From NCBI GenBank assembly GCA_022984795.1, contig JALIHJ010000054.1:119909-183908 (forward strand): 64,000 nt of DNA, given 5' to 3'. The notes under the pieces were generated by a model. That model was not told the DNA's origin. It searched no databases and worked only from the letters and a program-made list of their open reading frames with translations. Positions within the stretch are counted from its first letter, which is position 1. The number at the start of each line of letters is the position of its first letter. Source of the stretch: Fabrea salina. Its lineage: Eukaryota; Ciliophora; Heterotrichea; Heterotrichida; Fabreidae. This document shows positions 52,431 to 62,400 of this stretch, in pieces. A program made the translations under genes and the position numbers.

Positions 52431-53743
52431 TGGTTATTATTAAGAAGGTTAATTTGTGATAAAATTCTATTAGCTTGGTCAGAAGCAAGGTAGTGGTTAA
52501 CTCTTTCTTCAAGCTTCTTTTTGATAGCTTCGGGCATCCAGTCCTTAACTACTTCGTAAAGTCTGCCTTTGCTCACTTGTTCAGTGTGTGTGTCAGGGTT
52601 GAAGGGGTCGTCTACTTGTTCTTCTTTGGGTTTGGCTTTTTCTTCTTCGCCTACGTCAAGCACTGCTTCTCCTTTGTGGGTTTTGATCATTACTTTCTCT
52701 GCAGTGTGGGGCATCACTAGTTGTTCTTCTGTGTACTTCTTTTGCCTTTCTTCCCTGAAGTTCTTGATGGCACTGCTGGCCATGTCTCTGGATCCCATTG
52801 CGTACAAGTCTGAAGGCTTAATCAGCCCTTTCAAAATGTCACTTCGGAAGTCAGGGTTCTTTTCGTCACAGAGGTTGAAAGTCAGAGTGCGGAACTTCTT
52901 TTTGTACTGGGGAGACTGGGCTTTGGAACCTGTGCAGATGTAAATTGAAGCTTCAATTTCGATAGCTAGTTCTTTGATTTCTTTAGGAGACTTTTCGATT
53001 TGGCAGCCAGATGCTCTGTTTTCTTCGTAAGCAAGGTACAAAGCACTTATGAGTTTGGAAGTGATTTGCTGTCTGAATTTTTCTTCAATGGAAGTTGAGG
53101 ACACTGACTGGGTTTCGTTTTGAATTGTAACCAGGCGTTTAGTTAGGGCTTGTTTGTTTTCTTCTGGAAGGTTTTTGTACTTGTCCACGTCTAAAGGCAA
53201 GTTCCTAGGAATTTCTCGTCTGGACCCGTCTGTGGCTTTAAATTGCTTTTTGGGCTCAACGCGCGATGATTGGGTGCGGCTTCTTTTGAAAGGAAGATTG
53301 CAGTCTGGGCAGTAAAAGTTGTCAGTGAGACAAGACTCGTGGAAGAACTGCCCGCAAGTTTTGCACACTTGGAAGCTGAAGTCAGGGTTGAGTGGCTGGT
53401 TGCACAAACAGACCCTTTTAAGAGAAGGTGAAAGTATTCCTGTTTCTGGATTGTAGTACCGCCTTACTATAAACCCATTAGAAGTGCTGTAGGACTCAAG
53501 TGTGGTAACTTTAGGAAAGTACTCTACTACATCAGAGGTTTTCAGAGTTATTTGAGTTTCTGTTCCGTACAGTTCTCTTTCACCGCAATAGTCGTCTCTG
53601 CCCAATTTAGTTTGTTCGGGCTTCAAGAGTTTGTGGCAGTAAAGAACTTGGTCTGATTTGTTGTGGATTTCTGCAAAGCATACTTTGGAGTCTTTATTGA
53701 GGTATTTTACTATTTTGTTTTCCAACACGCCTTCTCTTTCCAT
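52427..53743 (-). CDS. BAH-PHD-TFIIS-M chromatin protein
   Basis: A 438-residue protein with three domains in order. A BAH-like domain is at 1-105 (VCFAEIHNKSDQVLYCHKLL, GERELYGTETQITL). A PHD finger is at about 110-150 (CLCNQPL...CKTCGQFFHESCL...FYCPDC). A central TFIIS-M-like domain is at about 220-345 (KKFRTLTFNLCDEKNPDFR, SDLYAMGSRDMAS). Such proteins (related to PHF3/DIDO/Bye1 or plant BAH-PHD proteins) read histone marks and contact RNA polymerase II. The C-terminus is acidic then helical. It shares a TTAA stop with the convergent TFIIS-N-like gene. Confidence 0.82.
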   Translation of the reverse strand: MEREGVLENKIVKYLNKDSKVCFAEIHNKSDQVLYCHKLLKPEQTKLGRDDYCGERELYGTETQITLKTSDVVEYFPKVTTLESYSTSNGFIVRRYYNPETGILSPSLKRVCLCNQPLNPDFSFQVCKTCGQFFHESCLTDNFYCPDCNLPFKRSRTQSSRVEPKKQFKATDGSRREIPRNLPLDVDKYKNLPEENKQALTKRLVTIQNETQSVSSTSIEEKFRQQITSKLISALYLAYEENRASGCQIEKSPKEIKELAIEIEASIYICTGSKAQSPQYKKKFRTLTFNLCDEKNPDFRSDILKGLIKPSDLYAMGSRDMASSAIKNFREERQKKYTEEQLVMPHTAEKVMIKTHKGEAVLDVGEEEKAKPKEEQVDDPFNPDTHTEQVSKGRLYEVVKDWMPEAIKKKLEERVNHYLASDQANRILSQINLLNNNH

Positions 53744-53755
53744 TTATTTAAACTA

Positions 53756-54025
53756 TTACTTAAGCCCTTCGAGTCTTATTATAATTCTGGTTTTGTTGGA
53801 ATGGTTCGGTTTAAATGAGTGCTGCAAAAAACTCCTAACATTAGGGAATTTTTTTTTCATTTCGCTTTTGGACCGAAGACTGCAGTCTAGTTTTTCCCCT
53901 TGCAAGTGAAATCTTAATTTGCGTGGACGTTTTCTTGACAGCGAGAAAATTCCTCGTTCTGTAAAGGGAGATATCCACTTTTTAGGCCTTGAGTAACTAG
54001 TGTTCGCAGTTCTGTTTTGCATCAT
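53756..54025 (-). CDS. Small basic protein of unknown function
   Basis: I do not recognise a family. The 89-residue product starts with two adjacent ATGs and is strongly basic (SLSRKRPRKLRFHLQGEK). It could be a ribosomal or DNA-binding protein, but no signature is present. It lies between the BAH-PHD gene and divergent EXD2 with a 16-bp spacer. An intact frame and fit to the gap are the only support. Confidence 0.5.
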   Translation of the reverse strand: MMQNRTANTSYSRPKKWISPFTERGIFSLSRKRPRKLRFHLQGEKLDCSLRSKSEMKKKFPNVRSFLQHSFKPNHSNKTRIIIRLEGLK

Positions 54026-54041
54026 ATATAAACTAGTAACT

Positions 54042-56036
54042 ATGATAGAATGGATTTTATTGCTGGCACTGCTGCTATTTCCAGCTTACCTTTTCTCACA
54101 AAGAAAAGTAATTAAGCAGCCCACAGTTAACAAAATAAATAGCTCCAAACTAGACTTTTCAAAGCTAGAGAACTTAGGAAGTTACCCTGTTCCTCAGCTC
54201 TGCACTCACAGTCCTAGTTGCTTTACTTATGTAAGAACTCCTGAAGAGCTGGAAACTTCCCTTGCTAAAATCAAAACTCATAAGTGCATTGGACTTGACA
54301 TAGAAGAGCACAGTTACAGGTCTTATGTTGGTTTCATCTGCCTCATGCAGATTACAACCCCCTCCGAAACTTACTTAGTGGACACACTTGAACTAGGAAA
54401 CTCAGTACTTTGTCTGAAAGAAGTGTTTGAAGACCCCTCTATAGTTAAGGTTATGCATGGGTGCGTTAATGACTTGCAGTGGCTCAAAAGGGACTTTGGG
54501 ATCTTTTGTGTGAATGTGTATGACACCCAAATAGCCTGCAGACTACTGGGACACCTTAAGCTAGGCCTTAATCACGTTTGGCATGAGCTGTGTGGATTCA
54601 GTATGTCAAGTAAAGAAAAAGCTAGACTGCAAAGGTCAGACTGGAGAGTTAGGCCTTTAAGTAAGGACCAGCTGAGTTACGCTGCTGTAGACTCTTTTTA
54701 CTTGACTCAAATCATGCACCACACTCTTCAAAAACTGTCCTCAGAAGACTTAGCTAAAATGCGAACTGAAACAAACGAACTGACTCTAAAAGAGTACAAG
54801 AAAAAAGAAGTAACCCTTGAAGAGTGCGACAAAGCCTACAAAAAACACAGCAGAGAAGCTTATAGCACTCAGTCCCAGTTTATACTGCATGAGTTGTTTC
54901 TACTGAGAGACCAAGTAGCTAAGAACCACGACGAAAGCTGGAGTTACGTGTGCCCAGTGCAGAGTTTAGTCGACATTGCCAACGAAAAACCCCAAAACGC
55001 AAAAACTCTAAAAGAAATATTTACAAAGAAGTACTTATTTTTAAAGTACAAACAAGAAATCCTCGAAATAGTTAGGAAAAGCTCAAAAGTAGAGTTCAGG
55101 TTTATCTACCAAAAACCTAAAAACAAAACAAACAACCAAAAGAAACAAAGGTACCTAAACTTCATCAACAAGTTTACAATAAAAAAGAAAGTGTACGAGA
55201 ACTGCCAAATCTTAGCTCCAGACAATGAGATCCTTTGTTACACCAACAAGAAAAAAGCTAACTGGTACTTAGAAAGAAACCTTGCTCAGCTCATACAAGA
55301 AGAACCTTTAGTAGTCAAACTCAACTTCGAACCCAGTGGAAGAGGATTTAGTGACGTTGAAGCTGACCAGAAGTTTTACCACAAAGAAAAGAAAAACAAG
55401 TGTGTAGTTTGTGGAGAAAAGAAAAACTACCTTAAGTACCACGTAGTACCTATGTTATATAGACAAGCTTTTCCTGAAGAGTACAAGTCACATCGAAGCC
55501 ATGACGTGGTTCTTCTTTGCCCTGTTTGCCACGAAAAAGCTAACAAGCACAGCGACCGTCTTAAAAAACAAATTGCTGAAGAATACAACGAACCCCTTAA
55601 CCAGTTCAGTGAAATGCAAGTGGTCAAAGACAAAGTCTTCACTGCGCAAAAGCAATGCTCAAGCCTTTTGAAGCACGGAGAGAAAATGCCCACTGAAAGG
55701 TACAGTGAACTAGTTAGCAAGTTGCAAAGTTTCATAGACGAACAAGAAAGTTACCAGAACTTACTCAAAGAACAAGTAGGCTCGGATCAGGTAAACCAAG
55801 AAGTTATCAAGTACATTGAACAGAACTCTCAGAAACTACTAAGTCTGCACGGTAAGTATAACTGGAAGAAGAAAGGAAACTGCGTTCACGGAGAAAATGT
55901 TATTAAAAAAGTTTCCAACTTAAAAGAGTTCATCAGAAGGTGGAGAGTGCACTTCATCGAAACTATGAACCCACAACATCTGGCAGAAGCCTGGAGTGTG
56001 GACCACTTGATGTACTCCAATAGTAAACTTAATTAG
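54042..56036 (+). CDS. EXD2: EXD2-like membrane-anchored 3'-5' exonuclease with HNH-like domain
   Basis: A 664-residue protein. Residues 1-18 form an N-terminal membrane anchor (MIEWILLLALLLFPAYLF), as in human EXD2, which is tethered to the mitochondrial outer membrane. The DEDDy exonuclease follows: GLDIEEHS with Asp86 and Glu88, HGCVNDLQWL, and YAAVDSFYL. The C-terminal half contains an HNH-like zinc motif (CVVCGEKKNYLKYHVVP...SHDVVLLCPVCHEKAN) matching EXD2. EXD2 has DNA- and RNA-directed exonuclease activity in repair and mitochondrial roles. The ATG at 54042 is used; the frame upstream starts with GTG. It ends in TAG. Confidence 0.92.
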   Translation: MIEWILLLALLLFPAYLFSQRKVIKQPTVNKINSSKLDFSKLENLGSYPVPQLCTHSPSCFTYVRTPEELETSLAKIKTHKCIGLDIEEHSYRSYVGFICLMQITTPSETYLVDTLELGNSVLCLKEVFEDPSIVKVMHGCVNDLQWLKRDFGIFCVNVYDTQIACRLLGHLKLGLNHVWHELCGFSMSSKEKARLQRSDWRVRPLSKDQLSYAAVDSFYLTQIMHHTLQKLSSEDLAKMRTETNELTLKEYKKKEVTLEECDKAYKKHSREAYSTQSQFILHELFLLRDQVAKNHDESWSYVCPVQSLVDIANEKPQNAKTLKEIFTKKYLFLKYKQEILEIVRKSSKVEFRFIYQKPKNKTNNQKKQRYLNFINKFTIKKKVYENCQILAPDNEILCYTNKKKANWYLERNLAQLIQEEPLVVKLNFEPSGRGFSDVEADQKFYHKEKKNKCVVCGEKKNYLKYHVVPMLYRQAFPEEYKSHRSHDVVLLCPVCHEKANKHSDRLKKQIAEEYNEPLNQFSEMQVVKDKVFTAQKQCSSLLKHGEKMPTERYSELVSKLQSFIDEQESYQNLLKEQVGSDQVNQEVIKYIEQNSQKLLSLHGKYNWKKKGNCVHGENVIKKVSNLKEFIRRWRVHFIETMNPQHLAEAWSVDHLMYSNSKLN

Positions 56037-56274
56037 GCGAGCTTTGGTCACTCTCAGTTCCTTGGTCCCTGAACTTTAAGTAAGCTTCTAAGTCGAAGTC
56101 TTCCATGTCTCCGTGTGACTCTTCATCAGATAAAATTGGCGGGGAATCATCTGATGAGTTGTTAGATTCAGGTTCGTAGTCTTCTTCGTTTTCTTCTTCT
56201 TTTAGCTTTTTGGCTGGCTTCACTTCTTCTTGTTCACTGGGACTCCTTTTCTTGGGAGAGTTCTTTTCAGACAT
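56029..56274 (-). CDS. Small acidic, Ser-rich protein
   Basis: I do not recognise a family. The 81-residue product is mostly Glu, Asp, Ser and Lys, with a basic patch (PAKKLK) that could be a nuclear signal and a more ordered end (DMEDFDLEAYLKFRDQ). It is likely intrinsically disordered. Its 3' end overlaps the EXD2 gene by 8 bp on the other strand. Confidence 0.5.
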   Translation of the reverse strand: MSEKNSPKKRSPSEQEEVKPAKKLKEEENEEDYEPESNNSSDDSPPILSDEESHGDMEDFDLEAYLKFRDQGTESDQSSPN

Positions 56275-56296
56275 AAAGTTTATTATTTACAGATTA

Positions 56297-56467
56297 TTAC
56301 TGAGATGATATGTATAACGCTGCTAAGATAATGTAAACTAGAAGCAGAAAACCTATCCCTACTCCGTATTCAATTAAAGTCGATTTGCTTTTAGTAATTT
56401 GAGGGCTCGGTTCTAATAAACTATCTTCTGGCCACTCTGAATTGTTATTGTCACTAGAAAAGTTCAT
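56297..56467 (-). CDS. 56-residue single-pass membrane microprotein
   Basis: A short frame from ATG (56467) to TAA fills an otherwise empty gap. The product has a polar, acidic N-terminal half (MNFSSDNNNSEWPEDS) and one hydrophobic helix of about 20 residues (YGVGIGFLLLVYIILAALYI), then ends SSQ. Charge distribution and the clean helix look like a real membrane microprotein. No family is recognised. Spacing to both neighbours (22 and 14 bp) is normal for this genome. Confidence 0.6.
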   Translation of the reverse strand: MNFSSDNNNSEWPEDSLLEPSPQITKSKSTLIEYGVGIGFLLLVYIILAALYISSQ

Positions 56468-56481
56468 ATTTATTTGGTTAC

Positions 56482-59400
56482 TTATTGGATTATTGAGTAG
56501 CTCTTCTTTTTAGGAGGTCTTTTGCTTTCCTCCACTGAGTCTTCTAAGTCGTCAACAATCAAGTTTTCAGGTGACCTTTCGGTAAGTCTCTTTTTGGGAG
56601 GAGACTTAAAGTAGTTGTCGTCAGTAAATGAGGATTCACTAATTCCTTCCTTTTGATCGTAAGTTTTTCCACCTTTGAAAGATGTAATGGGGCTGGGGAT
56701 TACTTTTTGGATGCTAGTGGAGTCTTTAGACCTGAAAATGATGTAGAACACCATGATTCCGGTCCCCACTATAAACACTCCACTTGTGACTCCTATGATG
56801 ACTATGTCTACACTGGATAGTCCTGTGACTCCAATTATATCGCTCCCACCTGAAGGCTGAGTTTCAGTATCGTCAGTGAATTCAAAGGTGCCTTCTGAGC
56901 CTGTCTCGCCTGAGTCAGTGCCTGCTGACTTTTCGTTGTTGACTTTAGTTTCCATACTCATGATGTCAACTCCTAGTTCCTTTTCTAACTCGCCTGACTG
57001 AGCTAAAGACGCTAGCCTTTGGTTGAGTTGTTCAAGTTCTTCTAAGTCAGCTGTGGAGTTAGTTGATGTTCCTGGCTGGTCTTCAAGACTCTCATCTCGG
57101 TCAATAAACATGTCTAGAATGATTGACCCGTACCTTACTGAGGCCACTCGGATTCTGTAAGTAGGAATGTTAAGTACTGCAGCTAGTTTGTCTATGAAGT
57201 TCATTTGGCCGTTGTCTGCAAAGAACTCTTCGTCTGTGGTGTTGATTTCCATAGTAAGCTGGATAGAGTTAATTCTTTCAATGATCAGTTCAGAGTCTCC
57301 TCTCATGACAAACTGGAGTTTGGCGTCTTCGTGGAACCATCTGTTAGTTCCATGGGGATCACTAAAGCTGCACACAGGATTTTCTCCTACTTGATACTGA
57401 ATAGGAAGGATTCTTTTTCCGTTAGAAGTAATTTGGACACTCTTGGGTTCATTGTAGTTGAGGGTAAGAATCACGCTCTTGTCAATTCCTTGGTTGCCCT
57501 GGAGTCTAAACTGCATTTTGCCAGGAAGGGTTCCTGTAGAGGTAATGTTGTAAATTACATTGGTGTAAACTAAACTGGGGAACCTTGAAAGGCGTATCTG
57601 TCCAGTGTAGAACCTGTCCCAGGTATGGTCCATGTAGGAATTAAGGTCGTTGTTGAAATTAGTTCCTCCTATGTTCTTGAAAGAGGACCCAAACGAGTTG
57701 ACGTATACTGGGGAAAACGTTCTGTCTGACCTATCTGCGTCTAAGCTTTCAAAGATCAAAGCTATGTACTCGTCTTCAGTTTGGGAGGACTTAGGGCAGA
57801 AGTAACCATTGGCATTTTCTTTGAAGGCACACTTGCTTTGCTTAGCTATGGTTGGGTTGTTAGGAATTATATCCCCTCCAAACTCGTTGCCCAGAATACT
57901 TCCATCTTTATCTTTGAAGATTGCATTCCACAGTCCAGTGCAAACCCAGTTACCACAATCTTCGTCATTGGCCCAACCTGGGTTAGGATCAGTCATGTAA
58001 ACAACAGAGTCCTCAGCTACATTAAAAAGTTTGACTGCTGAAATTATAGTTGGTAAAGTGTAGTCTGAAGCCTTATGGTTGGTTTTTAATGCATAGTTTT
58101 TAACTTGGCATTCAGAGTCAGTTCTATAGTTGAAGAAGTAAACATCATTGATAGTGGAGTTCCCCACTGCGTTTGCTGCAGACTTTTGTTTATACAGTGG
58201 AAGTTTAACTGCATCAGTTAAATCTGTGGATAAAGTCGCCGCTCCAGCACCTCCAGTAGAAAGTCCACTATAAAACCCTTTTCTAGAAGAGCAGTCTGTA
58301 GTTAAGCAATGTGAGGGATCACAGTAACTGTGCTGAGTCTTTCCAACTATAACGCTGCTAGTTAGGGTATGTTCGTAAGCTTCGTTTTCGTTTGACGAGC
58401 GTGATCTAAGTGCTATGCCAACTAAGTTTTCCACAAGACTTAAAGAACTTAGCTCAAAGTCATTTGTTCCTACAAAGGCTCCTACTCCTATCTCATTGAA
58501 GTAAGCACTAAGTCCAGAACTCTTAACACATTTCTGCATAGAGGAAATGATCCATCCATACTCCCCACTGTGGGCTTTGTTATCAGAGAAGTAGCTAGAA
58601 GCTGAGCCACAACTTGAGGAGCCTATTATGAAACCTGCAAACGGATACCCAGCTGCTACATTGTTTTTAACTTGGACTTCGCTGCAGTCATCGTTAGAGC
58701 ACAAGAAGTAACTACAAGGAGTGTCTCTTGTTCCGTTGGGGAGGCCTCTTTTAGAAACTCCTACTACAAGGTTCCTTTCAAAGACTGAGTCTTTGATGCT
58801 TTCTCCTACTATTCCTCTCCAGCGGATGTTTGATAAAACATTTTCTGTGAACTGGATGTTTGCTGAGTTCTTTAAGTAAACTCCCCAAGTTTCAGTGTTT
58901 TTGATAACGATGTTTGAAACGTTTGAAGTTTTGGTGTTGCTGTTTTCAAACCTCAGGGCTGCTCTTTGCAGGTCTTTTTGTCCGCATCTGTTGATTTCTA
59001 CGTTGCTAATTTCTACATAGCCTGACCTTTCTACTGGTATTCCACTAGCAGTGTTCACATCCAGAAAGTCAGAAACTACTGCGTTGCAAGCCCAACCGTT
59101 GTCGCTTCCTTGGATCTTTACGTTGCGTGAGGTCACTCCTACTTCAGTCCTCATGTCCACTAGTTTGTCTTGGAAGTTAAGGGTAGTTCCTGAGTGGTAG
59201 AACTGTATTTGCTTGTTGAGCCATACTTTACTCACTGAGCTAGCGGAAGTAGGCTGAGTTTGGTGGGTGATGGTTGGGTCTTCTGAGGGGTTTTTGCCTA
59301 AGTTGCGTTTGGACTGTTTGGCTGTCCAGTCTGAGTCTGAGGAGAAGTCCACTGTCTGGAGTCTTCTGGTAGAGTTAGTTGTTGAGTTAGTTTCTTCAGG

Positions 59401-62400
59401 AGGAGGAATTTCGTAGTAAGGCAAGTTTCCAGAGATACCTGTAATGGTGAAGGTTTCGTGCTCTGAAGCATTAAACCCAGAAGGAGCTATTACTATTTCG
59501 TCGCCTACTTTCCAGTCAACTGCTTTCACAAAGATAAAGTTGTCTCCAGGATGAGCATCCTGTTCTAGGGAAGTCCAGGACTTTTTGGGGTATCCGTGCA
59601 TTTGAAGTTTGCCAGCTATTGCCAGCACTTTGTTGCCTGCTTCTATACTTCCATCAAAAGCAAAGGAGGGAGAGTCGTATTCTCCATGAAGCTGTATAGT
59701 ATGAGTGATCTCGGGGGGAATAGGTCTTTCTGGAGACCCGCTAACTATCTCTCCTCCTCTTATAAACACCCAGTTGGAGTTCAGAGTTGCACTGACATTG
59801 CGGTCAAAAGTAAGTCTACCCTGGACTTCAATGTAGGACAGCACAGGTGTATCCATGTCCAGGATTAAGTCCCAGTCGTTAGGAACAGTCACTATGTCTC
59901 CAGCTTTGGGTAGTTCAGAATTAGGCCAAATAGAAGGGTCACTCCATCTTTTCTCAGTTAGGTTTTGCGAAAGAGTGCCATTAGCCTCTTCTAGAACTTC
60001 ACAGTGTTCTCCGTAGCACCTGTGTGCAACCACTCGAATGTCTCCGAACTGATGCTCATTTGCAGGGTTTCCGCTTATCAAGATTTCAAACACTTCTTCA
60101 GTTTCGTTGTCCCATCTGAATGAACCAGAAGTGTGAGTGCTTGGGTCTAGAGCTGTTCCTACGTCTGTTAGGTTAGTAGGGTCTACAAAGTCTTCTGCAG
60201 TTTGATTCATTGAACTGGGAATTGTTCCTCTGAAAGCTTCAAAGTTTTCTCTGCGGTCTGTAAAGTTCATTGCAATCTGCACATACTCGTTAGACTCAAA
60301 AGTATCTAGTTCAAGTTTTATCGACTCCCAGTCACGAGGAGAGTCTCCCCAGTGCACGTTATACGAGTAACCTGTCACAAAAGGAATTGACCAAGCATTT
60401 CCATGCCTTTTACCATGCCCAGGAGTTACCATTGGAAGAGATGCATACTTAGGTACTGTTTCTGTAGTGTTTCCTTCGGTGATAGTTTCAGTTGGAATCG
60501 AATCTCCTGACGTTCTTACTACTTTGAGGTCTATAAATCTAAACGGACTAGATGGGCTTATTTCGTAGAAAATAACTCTTCTGATCTTAGCAGTGCCATC
60601 GCACACTACTGAGTTGTAGGTGTCTGGTTGGTGAACGCATTCAGGAGTTTCTAAGTGGGTCCAGTGAGCTCCTACAAAGGCACCTTCTGTTCCAGTCAGT
60701 GAGTCGTCTAAAGCTTCAAACATTCCCCTTGGAGGGAATTCCCAGTGGATTCTTTTGTGGGAGTTGGTGAAGCTGAGTTGTTTCACTTTAGTTAGTCTTC
60801 CTCCGTAGTCCCTAGTTGGCTTTTTGAAGGAGTGGGATCCGTCTCCAATAGGCCACATGTTGTCATCAAAGTTGTGGAACCTAACGTTTTCTACTAGGAA
60901 CCCATCGGTCTGGGGAGTTATGATACCTATTGCTCCTGCCACGTTATCTTCAGTGTTTGCAGACTTTCCAATGACCAGAGCGTCACTGATTCGGGTTGTT
61001 TTGTAGGGTTCTGAAAAGTCAGCATAAGTCACCTCAATTCCTCCTACTTTGTTGTCGGCTACTTTGAAGCCAATGAACCTTATGTCTCCGGTATCCTCAC
61101 TGATAGCTCCGTTTCTCTTGTTCTTCCAGGCTGTGAGTCTGTGGAACTCGCCGGTGATTGCTGGGTTCGTCAACCACCATTCCTTCATGCTGTTGTCCTT
61201 TGCACTGGAGCAAGGGTTCTTTAGTGGAACTTGACCGTGGAAGAGTCTGAGTCCGTACTTCTGGTTGCTGTGGGCAACGTTGTCAGAGAACTCGCCGATT
61301 TGCACGAACTTAGGACACACGTCAGTCGTGGCTGAAGGGCCTGTGGGGTGGTCAGGGGGTCGTACCAGAACCCGTACCTGTCGCTTCCAGCAGCGTGGTT
61401 CCCGCGGAAGTAGTTGTCGGGGTTGGTGATCCAGAAAGTAGCAGGTGTCTGGTCGGTGTTGAGTAGTGACCAGGACTTCAGAGTGCTGATGCCTAGGTTC
61501 TTTTCGATCCTGTTTTTGGTTTCAATTCCGTCTTCGATGAAGAAAGCGTGTCCTTTGTTCCGGTAAGCTACGTTGTGCATGACTCGCAAGTAGTGGACTC
61601 CGTGCACTGTGCAGGCCCTGTTGAAGGTGTCGTGGATTGAGTTGCCTTTGATGTAGGACTTGGACACTTTGCCTACCATGTGCAAGTGCATTGCGTACCT
61701 GCCTAGAGTAAAGGCTTGTCCTGCGTTGAAGATTTCTGCGTACTCCACCCGGCCTACTACAGACTCATCCCCAGGCGAAAACAGCATGATGTGCACTCCG
61801 TGTTCTTCGTCAAGGCCTTCTTCACTGCCCCTGATTTTCACGTTTCTGGACAGTAGACCTACTTCGGCCCTCATGTCGATTTGGTCGCTTCCGTAAGTTT
61901 CAGTGGCAGCGTAGTGTTTGTGCTTGAGAGCTTCAGTGAGAGTAAGTGTGGTGCCTGAGACACTCTCGATGGTCCGCACTTCAGCTTCAGTGTGCTCGAA
62001 GGAAGTAGAAGCAATCACTATTTGTTCGCCAGCTTGCCAGTCCACAGACTCAGTCAGGGTGATTGAAGTAGCTCCTGCTTCAGCTGTGGTTTGCAAGAGA
62101 GTCCAGGTTTTGTCGCGTGGTTTGCCGTGGATGTCCAGCACTCCGTTGCGCACTGCAAGGGCTTTGTTGCCGTAAGTAGGCATTGAGGGTGTTTCTCGGT
62201 TGCCGTGCATAGTGAGGGTGAATTCGTTTTGGAAGGGCTTTTCTTCAGTTCCAACTACAAACTTGCCTCCGTTCACAAAGATGTAGTGGGCGTCCAGAGT
62301 GACTCCAGGTTTGTCTTCGACAGTCAAAGTTCCTTCCACCAGAATCAAGTTCAGCACAGGATGGGTATGTCCAAAACTACGTTTTGGCCTTTGGGAATGT

